Assembly (NCBI GenBank): GCA_964016885.1 | Contig: OZ024742.1 | Span: forward strand, 122,919,696 to 122,983,695 | Origin: Eledone cirrhosa | Taxonomy: Eukaryota; Mollusca; Cephalopoda; Octopoda; Eledonidae | Length of the DNA: 64,000 nucleotides | Direction of reading: 5' to 3' | Shown: positions 45,486 through 58,077 of the stretch, piece after piece | How positions within the stretch are numbered: position 1 is the stretch's first letter | How the letters are laid out: each line of letters opens with the position of its first letter | Notes under the pieces: model-generated | Told to the model about the DNA's origin: nothing | The model's database searches: none | What the model saw: only the letters and a program-made list of their open reading frames with translations | Made by a program: the position numbers and the translations under genes

Positions 45486-45905
45486 TCAACTGTAGTGGTA
45501 GTAGTGGTAGTAGTAGAGAGGGAGAAGGAGAGCGGGAAGAAAGAGAAGAAGAAGGAGAAGAAGAAGAAGAAGAAGAAGAAGAAGAAGAAGAAGAAGAAGA
45601 AGAAGAAGAATCATAGGAGAAAGGAGAAGAAGAAGAAGAAGAAGAAGAAGAAGAAGAAGAAGAAGAAGAAGAAGAAGAAGAAGAAGAAGAAGAATCATAG
45701 GAGAAAGAAGAAGAAGAAGAAGAAGAAGAAGAAGAAGACGAAGAAGAAGAAGAAGAAAAAAGAAGAAGAAGAAGAAGAAGAAGAAGAAGAAGAAGAAGAA
45801 GAAGAAGAAGAAGAAGAAAAAGAAGAAGAAGAAGAAGAAGAAGAAGAAGAAGAAGAAGAAGAAGAAGAAGAAGAAGAAGAAGAAGAATCATAAGAGAAAA
45901 AAGAA
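45486..45905 (+). repeat. Long (GAA)n purine tract
   Basis: After a (GTA)-rich lead-in, about 350 bp are almost only AGA/GAA triplets, broken by three near-identical 'gaatcataggagaaa' interruptions (about 45607, 45693, 45886). Frames encode only Lys/Glu or Ser/Leu runs. Confidence 0.97.
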
Positions 45906-46079
45906 GACGAAAAAGAAAATGGGGGTGGCGTGGTAGTAATAGTAGAGTTGTGGATAAGATGGAAGGGAAAGATGAAAGAAGGGTAGAGGAAGTAGTAGGA
46001 GACGACGGGGAGGTGCGGTAGTAATAATAACACTATTAACAATAATAAAAGGACTGACATAAATGGTAGAGTGACCTTA

Positions 46080-47640
46080 AGGTTGATTGAGAGAGTAATT
46101 GCTTCTAAATATATCTATCTTTCTTAGTATTTCTGTAGGTAATACTGGCATCCTTAATGTGTCCACTGGTGGTAAAAATTGACCTGAAGTGTGATTGTTT
46201 CTAAATATATTTATCTTAGTATTTCTGTAGGGAAAACTGTCTTTCTTAATTTGTTCATTGGCGTTAATGTTGAGTGCTTGTTGCAGTTTCGTCTGTGGTG
46301 GATGCATTTAAATAGGGTCCGTATTTAGTGATAAAGTATGATTCTTTACTAATTCGTAGAATGTAGAAAGCGTTCTCTTTAAATCATTCTGAAATTGGGT
46401 TGTTCATTAGAGGCGCAGGTGGCAATGTGTTTACTCAGTACTATTTTTCTGTATTCCTGTATATTAATTCGGGATCTATGAACGGTTATACCTTGACCGA
46501 GACTGTTTTTAGTTTGTCCTATGTACTGCTCTGGACATCCTAAGCAAGTTAACACATATATCAGGTTTTCTGATGCCCATGTGGAATTGTATTTCAGTGT
46601 AAACAATGTCCTTGTTTGAAGCAGAACTCTGATCTCTCTATTAGGTTGACGCATATACCACAGTTGGGTCTTCCGCATTTTTTTTACTGTTGGTTTCGTT
46701 GTTATGGTTGACTGGACTTTGGCCTGTGTTAGGATAATTTTCATTGATTTGGGTTGTCTTTTGTTCTTTATGATGCTGTGAGTTTGATTGATTTGGTTCA
46801 TTCTATGATCCCTTTTTAATAAAGGGATGTTCTGGAGGATGGTGTCGAAGGCTACATTGTTAAGGTGATTATGTGTGGAGATGTATGGTAGGGCTTTCAC
46901 TTTCGATTCATTCTTTAGTTCTGGGTGTCTAAGATCCTGGATACTCAGTTTTAGGGCACGTTGGAATCGATGGTTAATTAGGGATGGTGGGTAATTCCTG
47001 CTAATAATTGTGTCTTTTAGTTCTTGTAGTCGTATGTAACAGGTGTTTCTATCAGATACTATTGTACATATCCTTTTGCATAGGTTGTAAGGGATATTTA
47101 TTTTAGCGTGTCTCGGGTGGAATGATTTGAATGTAAGGTATTGCTTGGAGTCTGTGGGCTTATAGTATATGTCTGTTTCTATTTTTTTCTTAGATTTCTT
47201 GATAAGGATGTAGAGGAAAGGAAGTTGTTGATGGCTGTATTCCATGGACCGTTTTTGTGCAGATGGTGGTCCCAGATTTCTGTCTGCAGAATTTGCCATT
47301 GAATACGTAATAGTTATTCTCCAAGACAAATTTGAGCTCTTCTATAAAAAATTCACTTATGATGCGGTGTGGGAGTTCATTGGAGAAATGTTCCAGCCAT
47401 AATTGGATATTGGAATAAAGGTCGACTACATCAAAAGACACACTAGGGTCATTATTAAGTGGTTTGGGGAGGGGTTGGGCATAGATTATAAGTTGTCCCT
47501 TATGTAGCTTTTAATGTGTTTAAGAAATTGTTTTAATAAGATATCAAGGAAGTTACTGAGGCGATGGGTGTCGCAAGCGGGGCCTGCTATTATAGGTCTT
47601 AATTTGAGGTCATTAGGTGAGGGGACATTGATGAATATAA
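46080..47640 (-). mobile_element. Penelope-like element PLE-4, third lineage
   Basis: RT remnants plus GIY-YIG on the minus strand, 5' truncated at 47640 against a (TA)n-containing stretch (47638-47655), with a 3' region (46080-46310) holding a degenerate repeat of 'ctacagaaatactaaga' and 'atatatttagaa'. Confidence 0.75.
46379..47640 (-). pseudogene. PLE-4 reverse transcriptase - GIY-YIG protein, catalytic core deleted
   Basis: From 47640 down: NDLKLRPIIAGPACDTHRLS and FLDILLKQFLKHIKSYIRDN (RT blocks before motif A), motif A SFDVVDLYSNI near 47405-47438, then LKFVLENNYYVFNGKF and RQKSGT (start of motif B). At about 47240-47290 the sequence passes straight to LPFLYILIKKSKKKIETDIYYKP, which belongs after motif C, so the YxDD box is absent. 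The frame 46379-47329 continues through LTFKSFHPRHAKINIPYNLCKRI, a basic linker, and the GIY-YIG start YVLTCLGCPEQYIGQTKNS. One frameshift adds to the deletion. The RT cannot be active. Confidence 0.8.
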
Positions 47641-47655
47641 ATATATATATATATC

Positions 47656-48984
47656 CAAAATTAAATTAAGGGTGTCATGTCAGAGAGACATGCGCTATAT
47701 CCACTGTAGAATATTCTCCATGTTTCACAGATCTGAGGCTCCGTTGGATATTATGTCCAATCATGACATCTTAGGAGATAAGCTGAGATTAAGGGTTTGA
47801 TGACGGAACTGAACGAGAAATGAGTTTAAGTTTTCAGTTTAATTTTTTAATTTCTTAGATGTGTTTGATTAAATAAATCAGTGAAAACAACATTAAATAT
47901 ACACATGAGTTTTCCGACACTGACTAAAAAATTAGTAAAATTTTGAATTCAGAGTCTCATATTTTAATGCTGCTGACTAATATTGTTTCGGTGACATCTA
48001 GATAGTTTTACGGATTTTCCTAACATACAGATTACATTTGTTCTCAACAAACTTTACAATATCAAATTTAAGTGATAGTCCACTGAAAATGACCCCTTTA
48101 CCACCATCTACTGTGTGACCGTCATGCCACGTTTGACGATGTTAGAATGTCTTGTTCTTTGCTTTTAGGAGAGACAGCTTCAGCTAATAGGACGGCTCAT
48201 CTGTCGATCTCTATCCAATGCACTATAGATATTCCTAATATGTGAGAAAGGTAGGGATTAATTTGTTAAGAATATTTCATCAGCTCATCTTTAACTGATC
48301 TTCAAAAATTATAGATCCAAATGGCTCTCTGGAATTTGATTTGTTGTCAGACGCATTCGATCCTCTGGCAGTAGCATATTGTGACTTGTGAAAGGGCCAG
48401 TGGTGGGTGCAATTATCTAGAGCATGGCATAGGCATTGGTAAGGATCAAGTAAGCAATCAATTAGGGAGTCTTTTTTCTTGTACACACCAGCATGACCGG
48501 ACTATTAGCTGAGTTTTCCCTGCTGTCTGGAAAATATTTTAAACGTTACCCATGCTTTCAATCATATTCCGGAATTTCCTCGTTAGTGGAGTTATATCGA
48601 GTTATTGTTATAATATGTGAGAATGATTTATCCACTATGAACATATTATCTTGTATCGTTCTTATATTGAAAGCAAAAATAATGTGATTGACCAAATAAC
48701 AGGCCTTATCTTCTCCGATCAACAATTTAGGCACTGCATGTACATGAATGTAAAGATGGGGATAGAAGTGATACCCCCAGTAAATTTGCATAACATCTGG
48801 AAATAATTTCAAGCTCGACAAACCAGTTCTCTGGTTTTGAGTGGAATATTGAAAAGGTTGCTTACCCTCAATAGTCGAGGATGCTTGGAACTGGTTTTGG
48901 ATTTCTTATTTAAATACATCACATACACGTTGAGTGGACTGTAGCAATGTAAACTCTAGAAATATCTTGACTTTATCAAGGACA
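47656..48984. other. Spacer without a recognisable gene
   Basis: Frames of 60-87 codons on both strands show no known motif. No repeat identified. Confidence 0.5.
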
Positions 48985-49070
48985 AAAAGCATCGCCGGGA
49001 ATCAAAATGATGACCTTCAGGTCAGCAGCAGACCAATTTAACCACTAAGCCTTCCCCGAGAAACTATTGT
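48985..49070 (-). repeat. tRNA-derived SINE head
   Basis: The minus strand reads 'ggcttagtggttaaattgg' (good A-box), 'gacctgaaggtcatc' and 'ttttgattcccggcg' (B-box). This is a tRNA-like promoter, but the body cannot form a full cloverleaf that I can see, so a SINE remnant is more likely than a tRNA gene. Confidence 0.6.
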
Positions 49071-49817
49071 CTGAAGCTAGAAATTTACTTTATTTAGATA
49101 TCTTCCTAAAGTCTTTTACTCAGATGACATTTTGAGCAAGGTTTAAGAAATGCATTTAGGAAATACAAATAATTGTACTTTACAAAATTTGATCTGACAT
49201 CTGACGCCACATGACTTGAATGTTGCTTGTATAATTATAATATGGAAAACATCATGTGTTATCTTATTTATTACGGGTGATGAGGCTTCAACTCAAAACA
49301 CTAATAATAATAATAATGAAATTATTGTGTACGGTGTTCAAGTGCACTACAACTCATCAAAGGTGCATGTATAGTACATAGAATAATGTACAAATGTCAG
49401 GAAAATTAACAGTATACGAGTCATGAAATACATATGTGCGTGTGTATGGAGGGGGGACATCAGGTGTAGTGATGGCGAATCTCAGGAAGCATGGAGGTTT
49501 TAATGGCAGAAACTTTTTGGAAACACAATTGTGTCCCCGTGTGTCTCATACCGCATTATAATAATAACAAGGAAAATTTGTGTGCAGAGTGTGTCGTTCA
49601 TGTATATTAAATGTTATTATCTATACTTATAATAACGTTTTATTTAATAATTCTACATAATGTATGAAAATGCATCGCGTGGAACACAGTTTATTGTGCA
49701 CTCTCGTTGATAATTGCTCACGGGCGCATTCTTAATACATTTAGGGAAGTATTTATATGAAGTTTCATATGTATAGTTAAAATTGTATTTATTTTTGCAC
49801 TCTACTGAAATAACTAT
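49071..49817. other. AT-rich spacer, no gene seen
   Basis: Contains a short (AAT)n at 49303-49317. Nothing else recognised. Confidence 0.5.
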
Positions 49818-50054
<237 letters not shown>

Positions 50055-50076
50055 ATGTAAATATGTATATGTATAA

Positions 50077-50270
<194 letters not shown>

Positions 50271-51469
50271 GTATTTGAATGAATTCATTTTTTTATATAT
50301 TTTGCTATTGGCACATCGACCTGCACTTTTAGGAATACAGTATGTTTGCAAAAACACAATTGTATCTGACCTCTCATGGTATGCATGTAGGGGCTCCTAC
50401 CTGTTTCTGAAGGTCGGCCAGCATTGTTTATTTCAATTTATTGCCGGGTGGAGGTGTGTTTTGATTGTCTACATGTTAGTTTACGAAATCATTTTCAATC
50501 ATATCCGGGATGGGGATTCTTCAATCTCCTTTCTGTTTCAATAAGCCTGTTTCAGATACGCTTGGCTAGATCGTTGAAGTGTACAATATCTGGGCCCTGT
50601 TTATATAATTTCTTATATGTTTTCACATCAAAAGGCTTTCCGATTACCCGCTAACTCGATTGTGCATGTATATATATTCATACTTGACAGACTCTAAGAA
50701 ACCAAAATGAATATGATAAAGTTTCTTATTTTCCTTGTTGGATATTCTGCATTTTATACTGTTTTCAGGATATTTTCAGGACTTTGTTCTTATTATTGAT
50801 TGTGTCAGTTAATGACCTTCGGCTGTCAAATTAATCTTTCCCTGTTTGGTATTAGTCAGACAATTGCGAGACATTGTTAAATTTCGTTTTAACAAATTTC
50901 TCTCTGTTAAAACATACATACGTATTGTCCACGATTAAAAACAAATCCAAATTGCTCACATGTGTTTATGCTTCAAGACGGATTGCATGCCAATAACAAT
51001 ATCTTGTACTATTGACAACTACAGGAAATCCATTTTATGATTCTGTTGATCAGATATCTGACTAATGAGGATGTGGAAAAAATACGTCAAGAAACTGCAG
51101 TTCTTTCTTTGAATTCCCCAACAATAAAATCGTTATAATTTCAACATATCTGGCGTTTCCTGTTTAATACGGCCTCGGGGATACTAGATACACGGTACAA
51201 TTGAGGTCAATGAAACGACGCTTTTCCAAAATGAAATAAAAAATTTAAAAAAGCATTGCGAATATTTAATAAACCTATATTAATTTTCTAGGAATATTAT
51301 TTCGATATATTTTTTTTAATATTTCAAATGAAATAATTTTATATCTTGTTTAATAATGTATTTCACCTAAGTTCCTGATTTGATATAAACTGGTGTAAGC
51401 TTATATTTTTAATACAAATTTTAAAAATCCATCGATCTAATTTAAAGCTCCTCAATTCGTTATCAATTA
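50271..51469. other. AT-rich spacer, no gene seen
   Basis: No motif-bearing frame or repeat identified. Confidence 0.5.
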
Positions 51470-52806
51470 AAGTAATTTAATTAGAAAATGCGATAAAGAA
51501 GTCAATAGTAAATAAGAATATAAGTTATTTTTAGAGTAGTGGTTAGGTACGTAATCATAAGAACGTCTGATAGATCGCTTTGCGGTATTCATTCCAAATC
51601 TCTGAGTGTAAATCGCAACGAGTTCAACTTTCCTTTTCATCCAGTATTGGGCCGATTCTACCACTATACCTCATTCTCCCTTCCTCTCTCTCACTTCTAT
51701 CCTTCTTTGGAAGAAATTTGCTATGTTCAGATAGTGTAGCACTCACGGCGACGTTGGAGAGAATAAAAGTTGAGCTTTTCTAATCGACTCCAATAGTCAA
51801 GGCCTGTCATGCCATCTATCTTTTTTGTAATCGATTTGGGGTGTTGCAACTTTCATGATACTTTGTTTCGTGTGGGGAGACCACAGTGGACAACAATATT
51901 TAAGGTGGGGTCAGGCAAAAATGGAGAAGAGAAGGATAACAGTGTGGATATCTCTCGGCTGAAAGGTTTCGAGAATCCAGGAAAACATTCTGCGGGCCAT
52001 GTCAGCTTTGCTGTTTATATGAGTGGCCCAACTTAGGTTGTTGTCCACAATTACTCCCAAGTCTCTTTTGTTGTTGGATGCCACTATAGTTTCACCCGAA
52101 GGAAGAGAGTATGGTAGTTTGAGTGCATCCTTTTTTCCAAAGTTGATTAATTCAAACTTATCCTCATCCAACAACATTTTATTCTTTTCTGCCCATTGGA
52201 TAACAGCCAGTAGGTCTGACTGAAGGCAAGTCCGATCACCCACCTCATTGATGAATGTTTGGAGCTTGGAATTAACTGGGAAGATTCTTTTGTTGCTGTG
52301 CTTGATGATTTCAGTAATGTCATTAATGTAGATGATGAAAAGAAGTGGGCCCAACGCAGTGCCTTGTGGGACTCCACAGCTGAATTTGGCAGGGCTAGAT
52401 TTTACTCCTTCGACTGCAACATGTTGGGTCCTGTCTGTCAGGAAACATTTGATCCACTGTATTAACTTTCCAGAGACACCACTATTGGATAGTTTTTTCA
52501 GTAGAATCTTATGATCAACCCTGTAAAAGGCCTTGCTGAAATCAAGGTAGATGATATCAGTGTTGGAGCCCTCTCCGAAGGCTATCAAAACATCGTCAAA
52601 GTGATGCAGGAGCTGCGTTAGGTAGTCCCTTCCATTACGGAACCCATGTTGGTTGGAGTTCAGCAAGCCGTTACTTTCAAGAAAGTGGGTTATTCGTGAT
52701 CTCGCCATACTCTCAAATACCTTGGTAATATGAGAGGTGAGTGAGATCGGACGGTAGTTCACTGCAAGGAACTTATTTCCCTTTTTGAAGACTGGGACAG
52801 AAGGTT
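51470..52806 (-). pseudogene. CR1/Jockey-like LINE reverse transcriptase fragment with mutated catalytic box
   Basis: A 283-codon open frame (51911-52762) preceded by PSVPVFKKGNKFLAV. Residues from 52762: NYRPISLTSHITKVFE (2-17), NQHGFRNGRDYLTQL (37-51), motif A IYLDFSKAFYRVDH with Asp74, SCGVPQGTALGPLLF (128-142), then FPVNSKLQ at 161-168 where FADDSKLQ is expected, and LGVIVDNNLSWATHI. The end crosses frames (IDGMTGLDYWSRLEKL, YSLQRRRE) towards 51500. Each of the three Ala-Asp-Asp codons differs from the expected one by one base. The 5' end stops at 52806 against (TA)n. Probably CR1, L2 or Jockey-like; 5' truncated and inactive. Confidence 0.8.
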
Positions 52807-52835
52807 TTCATATATATATATATATAAATATATGT
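52807..52835. repeat. (TA)n microsatellite at LINE 5' break
   Basis: About 14 TA units with one AATA break, immediately at the truncation point of the preceding LINE. Confidence 0.9.
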
Positions 52836-52960
52836 GAAAGCTTAGTAAAATCGAAGCTTTGGCTGTGGGCAAGCAAAGTCGACCTACAATAGGAATGAGT
52901 TAGCAAAACTCTCAATAAGTGTAATAACTTACGTTTAAATAGCTTGACAAATTGAACATT

Positions 52961-53005
52961 GCGGTAGGCAAAACCCAACCACACAATACCAAAGTAACGA
53001 AAGAA

Positions 53006-53079
<74 letters not shown>

Positions 53080-53123
53080 TTCTTTCGTTACTTTGGTATT
53101 GTGTGGTTGGGTTTTGCCTACCG
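52961..53123. repeat. Perfect 50-bp inverted repeat around (TA)n
   Basis: 52961-53010 and 53074-53123 are exact reverse complements (50 of 50 by reading), separated only by about 63 bp of TA. Confidence 0.93.
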
Positions 53124-53321
<198 letters not shown>

Positions 53322-53620
53322 TAGCCAACCAACTGAGAGTGAAGGGCAACCACGCTCTAAATATGTATGTAAGAACTAATAATTTATTTCCCCTTTTTAT
53401 TATTCGTATAAATATGCAACTTAACTGCATTATGCACATCCGCAGTTGAAAAAGCATATAATGCTGAAACAGGCACCGTTATTAAATGCGGAAATACCCA
53501 CTTTATACATAAATGTTTTGATTTTATACCGAAAAAATCTCTCCACCATTTTCTACTGAAATTTCTTTTTTTCTTTTTACTATTTGTTTATATATATCAA
53601 CTCGTGTGTTACTTTTCTAC

Positions 53621-53683
<63 letters not shown>

Positions 53684-54061
53684 GCATCAAGTTAACCGAA
53701 ACAACTGAACAAACGACACAGTACAATGAAGAAATATATTAGTTTAATGCTGGATATAATAGGAAAAGTGTTTCATCAAAATATAGGGTGATAAATAAAA
53801 TGTGAAATAGAAATGTAAAGTGTGAGAAGAGGAAGGAACGGGAAGAAAGGGGGAAAAAACAATCTTTCAGCCATTTTGGGGATACCTAATTGCATGTTGA
53901 CAAACGTACGATTACATTATTTCAACACTCAGATTTAGCGCGTGTTTGGTTATGTGATATATGACAGTTGATAGTTAGCTGGTCGTGCTTCTGAGTTAAT
54001 AAATTCATTCATAGTGGTGTCTAGGAAATCCATTATTTATATGAAACATGTCTGTGTGTAA
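53322..54061. other. Spacer with a (TA)n tract, no gene seen
   Basis: (TA)n at 53628-53682. No motif-bearing frame recognised. Confidence 0.5.
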
Positions 54062-54067
54062 GAATAT

Positions 54068-54124
<57 letters not shown>

Positions 54125-54262
54125 GAGAGAGTGTGTGTGTGTGTGTGATACGTGTAAATATATATAAATACACACACATATACATATATATATATATATA
54201 TATGTATGCAGATATGCACTTACATACACACACATATATGTATATATATATATATATATAAA
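54062..54262. repeat. Mixed CA, TA and GT microsatellites
   Basis: CACA at 54069-54087, TA at 54088-54120, GTGT at 54130-54148, TA at 54186-54202 and 54239-54260. Confidence 0.95.
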
Positions 54263-55193
54263 TGGGTTTTGCGCGAAGGTGTAAGATATCAGCGTATATT
54301 TTCTTAGAAAAGTTATGGAAGTCATAAAAACATGTGTATAAGTCCCCACATACACTCATAAAGGCATGCATTTATTTGTTTGGCAAAAAACATATACCTC
54401 TATAAATATTTTTTTTTTGCGTTATGTAAATATTATATGGCTTTATGTCAACCATTAAACCGACCATCGGCAATATTATCTGTTCTATTAAACGACCTAT
54501 ACTAATCCTTACATGTGTGTGGCTGTACGTGTGTATGTGTTTGTATTTTTTGTTTGTGTGTTCGTATATGTGGATATCACCATTCGCTGAATTAAAAGCT
54601 TTCAGTGAAGGTAAAACAATGAAAATGAATCAATAAAACAGAACTCAAATACAGTATACCACCTTAATCTAACATGCTGCAACTTACACTAATTTTCCAA
54701 TACTAAATTTCCCCACTTGTTTATTGTTTTAAGTGTATTATTTATTAGAATGTCTACCATTATCTAGAGAGTCAAATCTTCTACAGAGGCTCCCATGTGC
54801 GTCAATTATCTTTGTGTTGTGATTAATTAGTTGCAGGCCATCTCTGTTTGAGCAGAACTGTTATCGCACTCATTCTATTCGTAATCATCCTATCTGTCTC
54901 TATAAAAATATATACAGCTGTATTAGTCAATGTGTAAACCTTTGTTTAAGATGTTTGAGTTAGCACTAATGACATCTGGTTGATGTTTCTAAGGTATAGC
55001 TTCCTCAACTGTCCCTTAATAACATTATGCCCTGATTATAAGTTCGTTCGCTTGTTATGTATAATTCTTTTATTTGTATGTATGCGAGTCTGCTTCACAC
55101 TTTTTTTTGCTTATATGTGTACGTTCTTTGTTATGTGTAGGTTTATTTGTGTGTGCGTTTCAAATTGAGTACGTGTCTTGCGAATAAATTCAT
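54263..55193. other. AT-rich spacer, no gene seen
   Basis: No motif-bearing frame or repeat identified. Confidence 0.5.
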
Positions 55194-55320
55194 GTATATA
55201 TATATATATATATATATGTGAATATAGACATAGAATATTCGAAAATATTCTGTATGTTTATAATAAACATTTTGAAGACCTAATCGCTATAGAATAGAAT
55301 ACGTCACGTATTACAATTAG

Positions 55321-55409
55321 ATTCTCGATAAAAGCAAGGGAAGTAATCTACGCGTTTCATTCTTGTTAGAAATCATCAGGACTACATATCCAGTGCTTTT
55401 ATCGAGAAT
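55321..55409. repeat. 16-bp perfect stem with 57-nt loop
   Basis: 'attctcgataaaagca' (55321-55336) is the exact complement of 55394-55409. It lies in moderately conserved-looking unique sequence next to (TA)n at 55194-55218. Confidence 0.75.
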
Positions 55410-55576
55410 GACACAGCTAGAGACTTATAGAATACTTAGCTGTGTACAGGAACTGGTTTGAAAGAGCGGTTGCCGGTCCGGCAGAAATTAGAAATTGGAA
55501 TAAATGCTCTGAAATAGCGATATATATGTGAATATATATATATATATTATATAAATAATAAAAAGACGATTGGTTT

Positions 55577-55778
55577 TGTCTTCATTACACTTATTGTCAA
55601 GTGACGCGGGTTTCCGTATTGATCAGCTGAAGGTTCGATCTGCATCGATCTAGCCCGACTCTAGAATCAAAAGCTCGTCGGACCTCTGCTGTGGTCCGAC
55701 GAACTTTTGATGCAGATCAAACCTTCAGCTGATCAATAGCGAAACGCGCGTCACTACTCAATAAACGTAATGAAGACA
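55577..55778. repeat. Foldback element, about 200 bp
   Basis: Left arm 55577-55684 pairs with right arm 55693-55778 after allowing one insertion of about 20 nt ('cgatctagcccgactctaga' minus a few bases) in the left arm. The loop is 8 nt. GC-rich core, near-perfect over 'gatcagctgaaggt'. MITE-like. Confidence 0.85.
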
Positions 55779-55799
55779 TAACGAATGTTCCTTTTTATT

Positions 55800-56530
55800 A
55801 TTATTACTAGCACTGGTACCCGGCGTTGTACGGGATAAGGTATTTTGGAACGCGGGCCGCCAACAGACCTAATCGTGGAAAAACTGCATTCCTCGACATT
55901 ATGTAAGGAAAATAAAGCGAATACTCTGATGGCTGGATAATCTTTCAGATTTTCCTCGATGAAGAAGGAAAAAATGCAGGTTTTCACCTAATGCGGGCCC
56001 TAGGGGATCAAGAAAATGAATTTTTTATGTGCATAATATGCTTTGAAATTTCGGGAAAATCAGCTAGACGTAACGCCTCAAAAAAGCCATAAAAAGATGA
56101 AAAAATGAAGTTTTTCACCTAATGCGGACCCTAGACCACAACAAAGTTGGATTTTGTTTGCTAAAGGTATGAAAAAAAGACTGATTAATACATCGTTACA
56201 ATTTCAAGGAAATTGGTCTGACGTAACGCCCTAAGACACCCCTAAAAACCTGAAAAAGTTGAATTTTGTATGTGCATAACACTCTCTGAAACATAAGTGT
56301 TACACATGTAAAGTTTCAAAAATCGATTGGGTACTTCTCGAGGTTTGGGGATTCAAACTCACACACACACACTGACATCCTCAGGGAAGTGACGTAATGC
56401 AGACAGTCAGATATACAGACATATATTATAAGGGCGCGACGTTATATGTATGTATCTATCTAAAAAGAGAAAGACTAAGAATTATAGAGGGAGATCGCTA
56501 AATCGCCTAATGCGGTCCCTAGGACAATGA
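55800..56530. repeat. Degenerate dispersed repeat with about 130-bp modules
   Basis: 'cctaatgcggnccctag' recurs at 55987, 56117 and 56506, and 'gacgtaacgcc' at 56076 and 56222, with intervening A-rich 'gaaaaagttgaattttg' blocks. It begins 'cactggtacccggcgttg'. I recognise the style of a dispersed mollusc repeat but cannot name it. Confidence 0.6.
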
Positions 56531-56856
56531 CAATTTGAAATTTCCCCTCCCCCTGAATTACTGCCCTTGTGATTTTACTAGAAATCATGGTTATGCCTGT
56601 GCGTAAACATTGTGGTTTTATGTTTCTTTTCCTTTCAGTAAGTCTGCGTGTTTCCTTGTAGTGTTTTCTATTAGTGGTTTGAATCGTCATTACTCTATGA
56701 TTTATATATAAACAATCAATATTATTCTGTCCCGAGTGATCCGGTCAAAGAAATGTAAGTTATTTTAGGAAAAAGAGCTCGTATTTAAGAGTAAATTAGA
56801 CGAAATTATTTTGTGATACGTTGGAACGTATAAAGAGAAATGTGGTTTCAAAGTTT

Positions 56857-56861
<5 letters not shown>

Positions 56862-56917
<56 letters not shown>

Positions 56918-56960
56918 GCACATACACAATCGCGCACGCACATACACACACACACATATA
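56862..56960. repeat. (CA)n microsatellite
   Basis: About 52 bp of pure CA, then impure CACACG sequence. Confidence 0.95.
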
Positions 56961-57419
56961 TATGTCTAGGTTTTTATGTGTGAATTCGGAGCATTAAATA
57001 TATTCTCTCGCGTAGAATTTGACTACATTTTATTATTCTTTATTATCAATCGCATAAATCAATTAAAAATCTGATGGTAGAATAAATAAATATACGCAAG
57101 TTGTGGCAAATAGATGTTATCTGTTCATATAGGTGCGTTGAGCTTTGGTTTCTTCACGCCAACATGTGGAACTATTTTTCTGGTTAACTTCAGTTCCACT
57201 ATTCGAGAAGGTGTGTGCATGTGGAAGTGAAGTCTTTCGTACTGTTAATCCAATCAACAGCGATCAGGTGTTAGTTTAGTATATAATTGTTTATAAAATG
57301 TTTTGTTTTGTTATATTCAAATATTTTCTGTAGAAATGAGAAAAAAACATATCTTATTATTATTTGTTAACAGAAAAGCGGCGGATTAGTAGTATCCGGA
57401 CGATATTTTGCGGTATATA

Positions 57420-57562
57420 GTGACGTCCCTTTACTTTCTGAGCCGAGTTTAGCTTCGACTTCCATATTTACGGGGCCAAAGTCGCACTGTTGTCGATTTA
57501 ATCGACTTTCCCACCCGCCTAAATTGATAACCTTGTATCAAAATCAGAAACCGTTATTATTT
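57420..57562 (+). repeat. SINE 3' half
   Basis: 'gtcgatttaatcgacttt', then 'caaaatcagaaaccg' and 'ttattattt' match the 3' half of the octopus-type SINE at 25590. Confidence 0.65.
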
Positions 57563-57724
57563 TTTGCAGAAAATAACTTTTCTTCTGTTATTATGGCATT
57601 CGGTACTGAAATCAGAAAGATGATGATGGTGTTGATGATGTTGAGAAAGTATTAAGTGGATTGTGTGGAGAATATTTCATGATATTTATTAAGCTAGAAG
57701 TGAGAAGAATATCCCCGAAGAATT

Positions 57725-57885
57725 ATAATAATACTTTCTAGTATTTGCACGAGGCCAGCAATTTAGGAGAAGGGAAATTTGTTCGCGGTGGGTGTTGAAC
57801 TCAGATTGTCAGAATGTAGTGAGTTGTACATAAATACATCAAAGCATTTCGTTCAATGCCTTAACAACTATGCCAACCCATGCCC
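57725..57885 (-). repeat. Octopus-type SINE
   Basis: 'tttgcacgaggccagcaatt', then reversed B-box 'ggtgttgaactcagat' and 'aaagcatttcgttcaatgcc' in the order of the reversed SINE. Diverged. Confidence 0.75.
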
Positions 57886-57985
57886 TCTCCCTCTTCGTAG
57901 AATTTTAACCATAAACCATTTCATAGTATTGTACAATATTTATTTCAGTTGACATCTGCATTAAATATGTTAAATCATATATACA

Positions 57986-57990
<5 letters not shown>

Positions 57991-58075
<85 letters not shown>
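57991..58075. repeat. (CT)n microsatellite
   Basis: About 42 uninterrupted CT units, followed by TA, CATA and GTGT simple sequence to 58275. Confidence 0.97.

Positions 58076-58077
<2 letters not shown>

Noticed and set aside
45300..45893. 197-codon Lys/Glu-rich frame and its Ser/Leu-rich antisense
   Set aside because: Produced entirely by the GAA triplet repeat.
48985..49070. Possible tRNA gene
   Set aside because: Good A- and B-boxes but no convincing acceptor stem pairing; a SINE head fits better. The same applies to the other B-box hits.
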